Source: Methanobacteriota archaeon (GTDB lineage: Archaea > Halobacteriota > Methanomicrobia > Methanomicrobiales > Methanoculleaceae). Taken from it: a stretch of 51,006 nt of DNA. This document shows, piece after piece, positions 8,265-16,908 of this stretch. Positions within the stretch are counted from its first letter, which is position 1; each line of letters opens with the position of its first letter. The stretch lies in NCBI GenBank assembly GCA_023457135.1, contig JAEWMO010000065.1:1-51006 (forward strand), read 5' to 3'. A program made the translations under genes and the position numbers. The notes under the pieces were generated by a model that was not told the origin of the DNA, did no database searches, and saw nothing but the letters and a program-made list of their open reading frames with translations.

Positions 8265-8930
8265 CTAGAGGTGCCCGAGTTCTTTGAGGCTCACGTAGCC
8301 TTTCTTTGTGATGATGATATGGTCGAGCACCCGGATACCCAGGATCGAGCCGGCCTCGACGAGCTGCCGGGTGATGCCGATGTCCTGGGAGGAGGGGTCG
8401 AGCGTACCCGATGGATGGTTGTGGACCAGGATGACCGAGGCGGCACGGTCGGTGATCGCGTCGGAAAAGACCTCACGCGGGTGAACCAGGCTCTGGTTCA
8501 GGATTCCGACGGTGACGGTCCGGCGCTCGATCACCTCGCCGGCACCGTTGAGGGTGATACAGATGAAGTACTCCTGCTTCTTATCCCGCCACGCCGCGAC
8601 CAGCGGAAGCACATCGCCGGGCGAGGTTATCCGGTGTTCTGAGAGGGCTTCTTCCTGGTAACGCCGCCCGAGCTCAAAGCAGGCCATGATCTCACAGGCT
8701 TTTGCCGAACCGACTCCATCGATAGCGATAAGGGCGTCGTATGACGGGCTGCCCCCGGTATCTTTCAGGTAACGCACGACGTCGCCGGCAACCTGGGAGA
8801 CATCCCGTCCTTTTGTACCCCGCCCGATGAGGAGAGCGATCAGCTCCTGATCGGTGAGCGCCTGCGGCCCCCGCTCTGCCAGTTTCTCGCGTGGACGGTC
8901 ATGGCTGGGGAGTTCGCGCATCCGCTTCAT
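8265..8930 (-). CDS. radC: RadC family protein (JAB/MPN domain)
   Basis: 221-residue RadC homologue. The N terminus has RPREKLAERGPQALTDQELIALLIGRGTKG, then a helix-hairpin-helix (IDGVGSAKACEI), then the C-terminal JAMM metal-binding motif HNHPSGTLDPSSQD with upstream Glu. JAMM domains are metal-dependent peptidases or isopeptidases in other families; the role of RadC in DNA repair is doubtful. ATG 8930 is chosen because GGAG lies about 10 nt upstream; GTG 8936 is the alternative. It stands alone, between the ABC operon promoter and the TPR gene. Confidence 0.93.
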   Translation of the reverse strand: MKRMRELPSHDRPREKLAERGPQALTDQELIALLIGRGTKGRDVSQVAGDVVRYLKDTGGSPSYDALIAIDGVGSAKACEIMACFELGRRYQEEALSEHRITSPGDVLPLVAAWRDKKQEYFICITLNGAGEVIERRTVTVGILNQSLVHPREVFSDAITDRAASVILVHNHPSGTLDPSSQDIGITRQLVEAGSILGIRVLDHIIITKKGYVSLKELGHL

Positions 8931-9090
8931 GTGCACCCGCTCCTGTGGGAGTGATCAAGGTTCCCTTTTTGATCCGGGAGCATGTATAGGTTTTCAATCG
9001 ATCCCGGATTTCAGGCCGGATGACGGGAAGGGAGACAGAAGAGGATAGGATTTCCTGAGAGGCTGATGAAGATCACAGGTCTATAGCGAA

Positions 9091-9099
9091 ACCATTTTA
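9091..9099 (+). promoter_or_regulatory. TATA-like box for the TPR gene
   Basis: CATTTTAAC lies about 29 nt upstream of the ATG at 9125, with no Shine-Dalgarno sequence between them, which is consistent with a leaderless start. Confidence 0.35.
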
Positions 9100-9124
9100 A
9101 CAGGTAATCACCATCACTCACAAA

Positions 9125-10780
9125 ATGGAGCTTCCCTGGAAGAGCACCGACGCCTGGTACAGAAAAGGGCGGACGTTCTGCGAACAGGGGCAGTACGACC
9201 GGGCTGCCGAGTGCTATGACCGCGTGGTCAGCCAGAATCCGGGCGCCACTACCGCCTGGTATAGCAAAGGGCGTGCCCTGGCAGCCGCCGGACGCCACCG
9301 GGAAGCAGGGGAGTGTTTCGACCAGGCCATCCGGCTCGACCCGACCTCGTCCCGTTTCTGGTGCGCCCGGGGACGGGTCTTCTACAGCCTCCAGGATTAC
9401 GAGGAAGCAGCCGGCTACTGTGCCCAGGCGCTGAAACTCGCACCGGACTCCGTCGAGTCCTGGCTCACCCGGGGGCACGCCTTCAGGAACCTGGGACGGG
9501 CCGCCGACGCGATCGCCTGCTACGACCGGGTCGTCACCCTCGAGCCGGGCAGGATCGAGGCCTGGCTCGCCCGTGGGACGATGCTCGCCGCCGAACGCCG
9601 GTACGACGGGGCACTCGAGTGCTATGACCGGGTCATCGCGCTCGATCCCCATAATGCGACCGCCTGGTATGCCCGCGGCACGATCCAGGCCATACTCTCC
9701 CGGCACGCCGACGCCCTCGCCAGTTACGACCGGGCAGTCGTCATCGACCCGGACCATGCCGACGCCTGGTACGCAAAGGGGTGCACGCTCGCGGTGCTGC
9801 TCACCTACGACAAGGCGGTCGCGTGCTTCGACCGGGCGCTCGCCCTCCGCCCCGACGACGCCGATGCCTGGTACAACCGGGGCCGGGCGCTGCAGAACCT
9901 TGAGCGTTATGGAGAGGCGGTCGACTGCTACGACCGGGCGCTCCGGCTCAGGCCCGGCCGTACGGAGATCTGGTATCATAAGGGTACGGCACTGAAGCGG
10001 CTGAAACGTTACGATTCTGCGGTCGCCTGCTTTGACCGGGCGATCAGGGAGAACGCAGGCGATCACGAAGCGTGGCACCAGAAGGGCCTCCTTCTCTTCG
10101 CCCAGAAACGCCCTGTGGATGCGATAGAGTGCTTCGACCAGGTACTCAGGCTCCAGCCCGGTCATGCGGACGCAGCCTACTACCGGGGCGAGAGTTACTA
10201 CGCCCTCGGGAACTACGAGATGGCGGCCGCCTACTACCAGGCCGTGATCCGGGCGGCCCCGGGGAACGCCATCGCCTGGAACAACTACGGAAACACGCTC
10301 TACCGGCTCGAACGCTACGATGAGGCGCTCGTCTGCTACGAACGCGCGCTCGAGATCGACCCGGAGAACCCCCGCGTCTGGAACAACAAGGCCAGCGTCC
10401 TCTCGGTCCTCTCGCACTACGACCGGGCGCTTGTCTGCTACGACCGGGAACTCCTGGCCCATCCTGAGAACGCGGACGCCTGGTACAACAAAGGCCTCGC
10501 GCTCTTCATCCTCGGGCGCTACGGCGAAGCCGTCACCTGTTATACGCAGGCGCTCGAGAAGGCTCCCGCGAGGACGGAGATCTGGACCATGAAAGGGAAC
10601 GCCCTCGTCATCCTGGAGCGCTGCGAGGAGGCGATCGACTGCTACGACCGGGCCCTCGCCGCGAACCCCGACAACGCCGAGGCGCTCAAGGGGAAGGCGA
10701 TGGCGTTCATCTACCTCGAGCGGTCCGCCGAGGCGGTCCGGTGCTACGAGCGGCTGAAGCGGCTGCCGGGACGGTCCTGA
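9125..10780 (+). CDS. TPR-repeat protein, about 16 tandem repeats
   Basis: 551 residues made almost wholly of tandem 34-residue tetratricopeptide repeats with the pattern A-W-Y-x-K-G-x-x-L...Y-x-x-A-x-x-C-Y-D-R-A-L-x-L-x-P. The length divided by 34 gives about 16 units, with no signal peptide, transmembrane segment or additional domain. It should form a long superhelical scaffold for protein binding in the cytoplasm. The partner is unknown. Repeats are rich in C-Y/F-D-R, so each unit carries a cysteine at nearly the same place. The gene is convergent with the aminotransferase operon 21 bp away. Confidence 0.9.
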   Translation: MELPWKSTDAWYRKGRTFCEQGQYDRAAECYDRVVSQNPGATTAWYSKGRALAAAGRHREAGECFDQAIRLDPTSSRFWCARGRVFYSLQDYEEAAGYCAQALKLAPDSVESWLTRGHAFRNLGRAADAIACYDRVVTLEPGRIEAWLARGTMLAAERRYDGALECYDRVIALDPHNATAWYARGTIQAILSRHADALASYDRAVVIDPDHADAWYAKGCTLAVLLTYDKAVACFDRALALRPDDADAWYNRGRALQNLERYGEAVDCYDRALRLRPGRTEIWYHKGTALKRLKRYDSAVACFDRAIRENAGDHEAWHQKGLLLFAQKRPVDAIECFDQVLRLQPGHADAAYYRGESYYALGNYEMAAAYYQAVIRAAPGNAIAWNNYGNTLYRLERYDEALVCYERALEIDPENPRVWNNKASVLSVLSHYDRALVCYDRELLAHPENADAWYNKGLALFILGRYGEAVTCYTQALEKAPARTEIWTMKGNALVILERCEEAIDCYDRALAANPDNAEALKGKAMAFIYLERSAEAVRCYERLKRLPGRS

Positions 10781-10801
10781 CGGAGAAAAAAGGCGGGGGA
10801 T

Positions 10802-11932
10802 CTATACCCGCGCGATCCGCCCGACGGCTTCTCTGAGGTTCTTCATCGATGTCGCGTAGGAGAGCCGGAGCCAGCCGGGGGTGCCGAACGCGGTTCCGGG
10901 GGTGACCGCGACATGGGCGTCCCTGAGCCACGACCGGGCGATCGCCATGTCGTCGCCCTCGACCCTGACGTAGGCGTAGAAGGCGCCGTCCGCCGGAGCG
11001 GTGGCGTAGCCGAGGTCGCGGAGCGCCGGGATGAGGTAGTCGCGCCGGCGCTCGAACTCGCGGCGCATCGACTCGACGCAATCCTGGGGCCCTTCGAGCG
11101 CCGCGACCGCGCCGAACATCGCGAACGTCGTCGGGCTCGAGATGGTGTGCTGCTGCACCTTCTCCATCTGCCGGAGGATCGGCCGGGGAGCGGCCGCGTA
11201 ACCGATACGCCACCCGGTCATCGCGTAGGCCTTCGAGAACCCGTTGACGGTGATCGTCCGCTCAGCCATCTCCGGGAGGGAGGCGAGCGAGATGTGTTCC
11301 TCCCCGTAGACGAGTTTCTCGTAGATCTCGTCGGAGAGCGCGTAGAGGTCGTGGTCACGGCAGATATCGGCGATCAGCCGGAGCGAGTCAGCGTTCAGCA
11401 CCGCCCCGGAGGGGTTCGAGGGGGTGTTGACCACGATCATCTTCGTCCGGGCCCCGACCGCCTCGAGCAGGCTGTCGTCGACCTGGAACGTTTCGGTGGT
11501 GAGGGCGTGGTGCCGGGCGGCGGCGCCCGCGAACCGGGCGCAGGGCTCGTAGGAGACCCACGAGGGGTCGAGGATGAGCACCTCGTCGCCAGCGTTCAGC
11601 ACGGCCTCCATCGCCTCGTAGATGGCGTCCTTCGCGCCGCAGGTGACGATCACCTTGTCGGGCTTCGCGGGGATGCCGTTCTCCCGGTTGAGTTTCTCCG
11701 CGATCGCCTTCGTCAGCGCCGGTATTCCGGTGCTCGGGGCGTAATGGGTCTCGCCCCTCCTGAGGGCCTCGATGCAGGCGTCCTTGATATGCGCCGGCGT
11801 GTCGAAGTCAGGCTCCCCTATCGAGAGGCTGATGACGTCGACGCCCTCCTGCGCCATCCTCTTTGCGGCGTTCGAGATCTCGATCGTCGCGGAGGGGGCG
11901 ATGGCCGCGATCTTTTCAGAGAGGCCTCTCAT
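10802..11932 (-). CDS. Aminotransferase class I/II (aspartate aminotransferase-like)
   Basis: 376-residue PLP-dependent aminotransferase of fold type I. Visible are the N-terminal SLSIGEPDFDTP, the NTPSNPSG substrate-binding stretch, the Asp-Tyr region ALSDEIYE and the PLP lysine in NGFSKAYAMTGWRIGY. Substrate is probably aspartate or an aromatic or branched amino acid; sequence alone does not decide. Its ATG overlaps the ribH stop by 4 bp, so it is co-transcribed as the last gene of the ribC-ribH operon. A second, different aminotransferase of the same class is at 37779-38939. Confidence 0.88.
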   Translation of the reverse strand: MRGLSEKIAAIAPSATIEISNAAKRMAQEGVDVISLSIGEPDFDTPAHIKDACIEALRRGETHYAPSTGIPALTKAIAEKLNRENGIPAKPDKVIVTCGAKDAIYEAMEAVLNAGDEVLILDPSWVSYEPCARFAGAAARHHALTTETFQVDDSLLEAVGARTKMIVVNTPSNPSGAVLNADSLRLIADICRDHDLYALSDEIYEKLVYGEEHISLASLPEMAERTITVNGFSKAYAMTGWRIGYAAAPRPILRQMEKVQQHTISSPTTFAMFGAVAALEGPQDCVESMRREFERRRDYLIPALRDLGYATAPADGAFYAYVRVEGDDMAIARSWLRDAHVAVTPGTAFGTPGWLRLSYATSMKNLREAVGRIARV

Positions 11933-12336
11933 CCCAATCGCTGGACCATCTTCACGGCCGATTCGACGGCGCGCTTGGCGTAATCGATACGCTCGGTCGC
12001 CTCCATCCGGGTCATGCCCGGCCCGGAGATGCCTAAGGACACGGGCTTCCCGAACTCAAGGGAGAGATCGATGATCTTACGCGCCGCGTGCTGGACGACG
12101 ATCTCGTCGTGCTGGGTGGCGCCCTCGATGACGCACCCGATCGTGACGACCGCGTCGATCTTTCCGTCGTTGAGCAGCTTCTTGATTGCAAGCGGCATGT
12201 CGTAGGCGCCGGGAACGTAGATCGTGTCCGCAACCTCCGCACCGAGGAAGCCGGCGTGCTCCCTGGCCTCGATCTCCATCATATAGGTGATGTCGCGGTT
12301 GAACTCCGCGACGACGAATCCAAGTCTTATCGTCAT
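11929..12336 (-). CDS. ribH: 6,7-dimethyl-8-ribityllumazine synthase
   Basis: 135-residue lumazine synthase, the penultimate riboflavin step: it joins 5-amino-6-ribitylaminouracil and a 4-carbon phosphate. Recognisable segments are LGFVVAEFNRDIT, VPGAYDMPLAIKKLL, VTIGCVIEGATQHDE (the catalytic-loop region) and the C-terminal GPGMTRMEATERIDYAKRA. ATG 12336 is chosen because GGAAGG lies 6 nt upstream. A 58-bp gap separates it from ribC, so an internal promoter is possible. Its substrate is also the one used by CofH, whose genes are 6-8 kb away. Confidence 0.93.
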   Translation of the reverse strand: MTIRLGFVVAEFNRDITYMMEIEAREHAGFLGAEVADTIYVPGAYDMPLAIKKLLNDGKIDAVVTIGCVIEGATQHDEIVVQHAARKIIDLSLEFGKPVSLGISGPGMTRMEATERIDYAKRAVESAVKMVQRLG

Positions 12337-12394
12337 CTCAATCCTTCCTGTGATAGTACTCACACCGGATACTGATAATCATCACTTTTTTGCA

Positions 12395-12856
12395 TCAGGG
12401 GCGGGCGGGCCCGACATCCTCGAACCCCTGCCGCTGGCCGGTCCCGGCGAGCTTCTCAAGCTCCTTCGGGTAGAGGGCGAGCCGGACGGCGTTCACCGCG
12501 TGCTCGCGGGTCCGCTGCTCCATCAGCCAGGCGAGTTCCTTTGCATCCCTCGCCTCGTCTTCGTGGACGAAGACCTCGATGACATGCTTGTTGGTCATGA
12601 GCTGGCAGAGGATGAGGCCCTGGGAGGCCTCGTGGGCGCAGACCTTGTCCTTCGAGGCCCCGCCGGGCATCCCGAGAGCCATGACGAGGTCGCACCCCCG
12701 CTCCTCGATCAGCTTCTTGCAGGCCACCGGGAGGTCCTTAATGCCGGGGACGACATAGCGCTCGAGCCCGACACTCGCGTGCCTCCGGATCTCGTCGGCA
12801 GCGATCCTGCCCATGTCGACCCGGGCAAACGTCGTATCGGCGATCCCGATCTTCAT
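12395..12856 (-). CDS. ribC: Riboflavin synthase, archaeal type
   Basis: 153-residue archaeal riboflavin synthase (MKIGIADTTFARVDMG start, VPGIKDLPVACKKLIEERGCD, LGMPGGASKDKVCAHEASQGL). The archaeal enzyme dismutates two lumazine molecules to riboflavin and is related to lumazine synthase, not to bacterial RibE. The frame is open far upstream, but ATG 12856 is the true start: it overlaps the stop of the class V aminotransferase gene by 4 bp and begins the conserved sequence. It forms an operon with the aminotransferase gene upstream and ribH downstream. Confidence 0.93.
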   Translation of the reverse strand: MKIGIADTTFARVDMGRIAADEIRRHASVGLERYVVPGIKDLPVACKKLIEERGCDLVMALGMPGGASKDKVCAHEASQGLILCQLMTNKHVIEVFVHEDEARDAKELAWLMEQRTREHAVNAVRLALYPKELEKLAGTGQRQGFEDVGPARP

Positions 12857-13983
12857 CCGAGGAGCACCCCGGCAGCCGCCTCGACACCGTCGTCGGCCGC
12901 AACCCCGAACTTCTTGAGGGTGAACTGGACAGCCGCAAGGGTGGCGAGGAGCTCCTGCGCCCCGACACCGCCCATGGTGCCGATCCGGAAGATCTTGCCC
13001 TTGAGGTGGTCCTGGCCGCCGGCGATCTCGATGCCGAACTTCTTGACGGTCCCCCGGAGATCCTTGTCGGTGAGGCCATCGGGAATCCGCATCGCGGTCG
13101 CGGTGTTGGAGTAGGCGTGGTGTGCGTCGAGCGTCGGGAAGAGGTCGACACCCCATCCCTTCGCCGCGGCGCGGACGGCGTCGGCCATCCTGCGGTGGCG
13201 GGCGATACGGGCCGGGACGCCTTCTTCCTCGATCATCTTGCAGGCCTCGTGGAGCGCGAGGAAGAGCGGGACCGCCGGGGTGTAGGGGGTCTCCATCGGG
13301 GTGCCCTTTCCGCTCTTTCTGTAGGCTGCCATGTCGAGGTAGAAGGGACGCTTTGCGGAGATCCGGTCCCAGGCCCGGTCGCTGACGGCGATGGCCGCAA
13401 GCCCCGCGGGAGCCGCGAGGCACTTCTGCGACCCGACGACGGCGATATCGACACCCCACTCGTCCATCCGGACATCGTCGCCGCCGATGGAGGTGACACC
13501 GTCCATGATGAAGAGGGCGTCGTGCTTCCGGGCAAGCTTCGCGACCTCAGGCGCCGGGTTCTTGATCCCGGCGCTCGTCTCGTTGTGGACCATCGTGACG
13601 ACCTCTGCCCCGGCCTCGAGTTCCCGCTCGAGCGCCGCGAGGTCGAGCGGGGTTCCCCACTCGGAGTTGAGGACGGTGACGCTGCCGTAGCGCTCGCCGA
13701 TCTTGCCGAAGCGTTCGCCGAACTTGCCGTTCACGAGCGAGACAATCTTTTTATCCCGCGCAAAGTTCGCGACCGCGGCCTCCATCCCGGCGCTCCCGGA
13801 GCCGCTGATGATGTAGAGCTCGTTTGCCGTACCAAAGAGGGTCTTTAAGGTCCGGACAGTCTCCGCGTAGGCGGCGCCGAACTCGGGGCCGCGGTGGTTG
13901 ATGGCCTGCCGCGTCATGGCGGCGCGTACCCGCTGGGGGATGGGCACGGGGCCGGGGATCATGAGAAGTGGTTCGTTTTCCAT
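12853..13983 (-). CDS. Class V aminotransferase (serine-pyruvate/alanine-glyoxylate type)
   Basis: 376-residue PLP enzyme of the alanine-glyoxylate/serine-pyruvate group: IPGPVPIPQRVRAAM at the N terminus, the SGSGSAGMEAAVAN phosphate-binding region, MDGVTSIGGDD and the PLP lysine in VVGSQKCLAAPAGLA. Its place in the first position of a riboflavin operon is notable, but the reaction cannot be assigned from sequence. ATG 13983 is chosen; 23 earlier in-frame codons run through the promoter region. A weak TATA-like TCTATACC is near 14013-14020. Confidence 0.87.
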   Translation of the reverse strand: MENEPLLMIPGPVPIPQRVRAAMTRQAINHRGPEFGAAYAETVRTLKTLFGTANELYIISGSGSAGMEAAVANFARDKKIVSLVNGKFGERFGKIGERYGSVTVLNSEWGTPLDLAALERELEAGAEVVTMVHNETSAGIKNPAPEVAKLARKHDALFIMDGVTSIGGDDVRMDEWGVDIAVVGSQKCLAAPAGLAAIAVSDRAWDRISAKRPFYLDMAAYRKSGKGTPMETPYTPAVPLFLALHEACKMIEEEGVPARIARHRRMADAVRAAAKGWGVDLFPTLDAHHAYSNTATAMRIPDGLTDKDLRGTVKKFGIEIAGGQDHLKGKIFRIGTMGGVGAQELLATLAAVQFTLKKFGVAADDGVEAAAGVLLG

Positions 13984-14117
13984 GTAGATCAGTCCATATC
14001 GTCCTGTCGGGTATAGACGCAGTTCCTGCAAGGAACTTGGATGTGGATTCATATCAACCTCACCACCGCGGAATACCGACAGAGAGATGAGGAAGGAAGG
14101 GCATATTACAGGGAGAT

Positions 14118-14510
14118 ATGGTCGATGTCGCGGTGATCTGCGGCTCCGCCTCGGATACCCCCGTGGCGGAGAAGGTCTTTGCAGCCTTGAAGGAGCACGG
14201 CATATCCTACGACTACCAGGTGATCTCGGCGCACCGGGACCCGGAGAGGCTGGACGACTACGTGAAGGGAAGCGACGCCCGGGTATTCATAGCGATCGCG
14301 GGGCTCTCGGCGGCCCTGCCCGGCGTGGTCGCCTCGAAGACTGAGCGGCCCGTGATCGGCGTCCCGGTGAGCGGGAAGCTGATGGGCATCGATGCCCTCC
14401 TCTCGATCGTCCAGATGCCGAGAGGTGTCCCGGTGGCCTGCGTCGGCGTGGACAACGGGGAGAACGCCGCACTCCTCGCGGTCCGGATCCTCGGTGCCGG
14501 GCGCGCCTGA
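14118..14510 (+). CDS. purE: N5-carboxyaminoimidazole ribonucleotide mutase (PurE)
   Basis: 130-residue PurE, a purine biosynthesis enzyme. Motifs are VAVICGSASDTPVAEK (substrate loop), VISAHRDPERL with the catalytic His, and AIAGLSAALPGVVASKTERPVIGVP. GGGAG ends about 4 nt before the ATG. It is divergent from the class V aminotransferase gene across a 134-bp gap. In E. coli-type purine synthesis PurE needs PurK; whether it acts that way here cannot be seen. Confidence 0.93.
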   Translation: MVDVAVICGSASDTPVAEKVFAALKEHGISYDYQVISAHRDPERLDDYVKGSDARVFIAIAGLSAALPGVVASKTERPVIGVPVSGKLMGIDALLSIVQMPRGVPVACVGVDNGENAALLAVRILGAGRA

Positions 14511-14547
14511 GATACCTTTTTTTCGTCGGGGCAGTGTAGTAGGGGTC

Positions 14548-14958
14548 ATGAAGCAGAGAGTGCTCTTCATCGGCACGAACAACGCCGCCCGGACCCAGAT
14601 GGCGGAGGGCTACCTCCGCGCCCGCTACGGCGACCGCTACGATGTCTGCTCGGCCGGGACCGCCCCGACCGCCCTCGATCCCCTTGCCGTGCAGGTGATG
14701 TCCGAGATCGGGGTGGACATCTCGGGGCAGCGGGCAAAGGACCTCGGCCTCTTCGACGGAAAAGAGATGGATTACGTGATCGCGCTCTGCACCGGAGGCA
14801 TCTGCCCGATGTTCCCCTGGACGAAGGAGACGCTCCACCCCGACTTCCCGGACCCGACCCGGGTCACCGGGACCAGGGATAAGGTGATTGCGGCCTACCG
14901 GCGGAGCCGGGACGAGATCATCGCCTGGATCGAAGGAAGAGTGGTCAGCAGAGCGTGA
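14548..14958 (+). CDS. ArsC-like low-molecular-weight phosphatase fold protein, catalytic Cys missing
   Basis: 136 residues with the fold of low-molecular-weight protein tyrosine phosphatase and thioredoxin-coupled arsenate reductase. The N-terminal P-loop should read CX5R, but here is GTNNAARTQMAEG: residue 9 is Gly (codon GGC) where the nucleophilic Cys belongs, although Arg15 is kept. The later cysteine pair CTGGIC (81 and 86), resembling the redox pair of arsenate reductase, is present, as is the general-acid-like DPTR stretch. The protein is therefore unlikely to be an ordinary phosphatase or arsenate reductase. ATG 14548 follows purE by 37 bp; earlier in-frame codons lie within purE. 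Confidence 0.8.
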   Translation: MKQRVLFIGTNNAARTQMAEGYLRARYGDRYDVCSAGTAPTALDPLAVQVMSEIGVDISGQRAKDLGLFDGKEMDYVIALCTGGICPMFPWTKETLHPDFPDPTRVTGTRDKVIAAYRRSRDEIIAWIEGRVVSRA

Positions 14959-14987
14959 ACGGGCAGGGTAGCGGATGGAGATCCGCT

Positions 14988-16271
14988 TTACTGCTCCATA
15001 CGCTCTTCCGGCGGGGCCTTGAGGATCTCCCGGACCATCTTCACGGCGCAGAGGTCGCCGCACATCGAGCAGGTCTCGATCTCCCCGTCCCGCTCGTGGA
15101 TGCGCCGGGCCTCCTCCGGGGCGAGCGCCGCCTCGAACTGCTTCTCCCAGTCGAGAGCCCGGCGCGCCTCCGCCATCCGGATCTCGCGGTTCTTCGTGCT
15201 CCCGGCGGTGCGGGAGAGGCTCCCGACATGCGCCGCAATCCGCGCAACCCGCGTCCCCTCGACGATGTCGCGGACGTCCGGGAGCGCCAGGTGCTCGCTC
15301 GGCGAGACCATGCAGAGGAAGTCTGCGCCGTGCATGCAGGCAAGCACCCCGCCGATCGCCCCCACGACGTGGTCGTAGCCCGGCGCGACGTCGGTCACGA
15401 GCGGGCCGAGCAGGTAGAGCGGGGCGCCGTCGGTCAGTTCTTTGAGCATCCGGACGTTGTAGCCGACCTGGTCGGCCGGGATATGACCGGGACCCTCGAT
15501 CATCCGCTGCACCCCGGCGGTGAGCGCCCGCTTTGCGAGGTGGCCGAGCGTCAGGTACTCGGTCGTCTTGGCCAGGCGGCCGGCGTCCACGAGCGCGCCC
15601 GGCCGCATCCCGTCGCCGAGGCTCACGACCACGTCATGCTCGGAGAGGATCTCGAGCAGGTAGTCGTACTCGGCGTACAGGGGGTTCTCCTCGCCGGTCG
15701 CGGCCATCATCGCCACGTGGAAGGCTCCGCCACGGCTGACGACGCCCATCGTCCGGGGGTCGGCCTGGAGCGACGCGAGGGCCTGGCGGTTCACGCCGCA
15801 GTGAAGGGTCAGGAAGTCCACGCCCTGCCGGCAGTGCTCCCGGATAACCTTGAAGAGCAGGTCGGCGTCGACGTCCGCGGCAGTCCCCGCACGCCGGACC
15901 GCTTCATAGATCGGGACTGTCCCGACGGTTGTGTCGAGCTCCAGGATCCGGCGCCGGATGCGGGCAAGATCCCCACCGGTCGAGAGGTCCATCAGGGCAT
16001 CCGCGCCCTCCCGGAGGGCTGCCTTCGCCTTCTCGACCTCGAGGTCCTCGTCGCACCGGGTGCCGGACGTCCCGACGTTCACGTTGACCCGCACCCTGCA
16101 GCCCTCCCCGATGGCGCAGAGCCGGTGCGGCCGTACGGGGTTTGCTGGAATGACTATCCGGCCACGGGCGACGGCCCGCGCGGCCCGGTGAGGGACGAGA
16201 CCCTCCTCCCGGGCGATCGTCTCCACTTCAGGAGGGACGCCGCGCAGGCATGCAGAGATCAGGGTGTGCAT
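14988..16271 (-). CDS. thiC: Phosphomethylpyrimidine synthase ThiC
   Basis: 427-residue radical-SAM enzyme that turns aminoimidazole ribotide into hydroxymethylpyrimidine phosphate for thiamine. Motifs include VNVNVGTSG, FLTLHCGVN, MIEGPGHIPADQV and GPLVTDVAPGYDHVVGAIGG. The C-terminal cluster motif reads CSMCGDLC, spacing CX2CX3C, one residue shorter than the CX2CX4C described for bacterial ThiC. ATG 16271 is chosen because a TAATATGG element lies about 25 nt upstream. ThiC is divergent from the metallo-beta-lactamase-fold gene. Confidence 0.93.
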   Translation of the reverse strand: MHTLISACLRGVPPEVETIAREEGLVPHRAARAVARGRIVIPANPVRPHRLCAIGEGCRVRVNVNVGTSGTRCDEDLEVEKAKAALREGADALMDLSTGGDLARIRRRILELDTTVGTVPIYEAVRRAGTAADVDADLLFKVIREHCRQGVDFLTLHCGVNRQALASLQADPRTMGVVSRGGAFHVAMMAATGEENPLYAEYDYLLEILSEHDVVVSLGDGMRPGALVDAGRLAKTTEYLTLGHLAKRALTAGVQRMIEGPGHIPADQVGYNVRMLKELTDGAPLYLLGPLVTDVAPGYDHVVGAIGGVLACMHGADFLCMVSPSEHLALPDVRDIVEGTRVARIAAHVGSLSRTAGSTKNREIRMAEARRALDWEKQFEAALAPEEARRIHERDGEIETCSMCGDLCAVKMVREILKAPPEERMEQ

Positions 16272-16305
16272 AAGAACCATTTGTCCGGAAGCCATATTAG
16301 TCTGC

Positions 16306-16908
16306 ATGCCAGTCCGGTGGATCGCGAGCGGCACAACCTACGCCAACTCGTTCGTTTACGGAAACGTCCTTGTGGATGCAGGCGTTCTCCCGATGGCGGT
16401 GGAGCCGCACGCGGAAACGATCGAGACGATCGTCATCACGCACGCCCACTACGACCATATCGCCCATATCACGGAGATCGCCCGGCTCTGCGGTGATCCG
16501 GCCATCTGCATCCATGAGGCAGACGCTCCCGGCCTCATCGACGATACCCGGAGCCTCGCCATGCACTTCGGGGCCCGGTCGCCCGGGATCGTCCCCGATA
16601 CCGTCCTCTCCGACGGCGACCGCATCGGTGATCTCCGGGTCATCCACACCCCGGGCCACACGCCGGGCGGGATCTGCCTCTACGAGCCGGAAGAGAAACT
16701 CCTCTTCTCGGGCGACACCGTCTTCACCGGCGGCTCGTTCGGGCGCTACGACTTCCCCGGCGGGGACCGGACGGTGCTTGCAGCATCCCTGGAGCGACTC
16801 GGCGCCCTCGAGGTCGAAGGGCTCTACCCCGGCCACGGGGAGCCCGTCGCCCGCGGCGGCGGGAGGCATATCGCGGCCGCTATCGAGGCGCTCCGGTTCT
16901 ATGGATAG
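16306..16908 (+). CDS. Metallo-beta-lactamase-fold hydrolase
   Basis: 200-residue MBL-fold protein. The metal motif is THAHYDHIAH, with later ligands in HTPGHTPGG, FSGDTVF and YPGHGEP. It looks like a glyoxalase II-type hydrolase, but the substrate is not evident. ATG 16306 is used because similarity begins there (PVRWIASGTTYANSFVYG); earlier codons overlap thiC's promoter side. Its last 8 bp overlap the DUF123 gene, so these three genes (to 17904) form one transcript. Confidence 0.83.
   Translation: MPVRWIASGTTYANSFVYGNVLVDAGVLPMAVEPHAETIETIVITHAHYDHIAHITEIARLCGDPAICIHEADAPGLIDDTRSLAMHFGARSPGIVPDTVLSDGDRIGDLRVIHTPGHTPGGICLYEPEEKLLFSGDTVFTGGSFGRYDFPGGDRTVLAASLERLGALEVEGLYPGHGEPVARGGGRHIAAAIEALRFYG

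Noticed and set aside
12395..13459. 354-codon frame covering ribC and part of the class V aminotransferase gene
   Set aside because: Only the last 153 codons are ribC; the earlier part is an out-of-frame reading of the aminotransferase gene.
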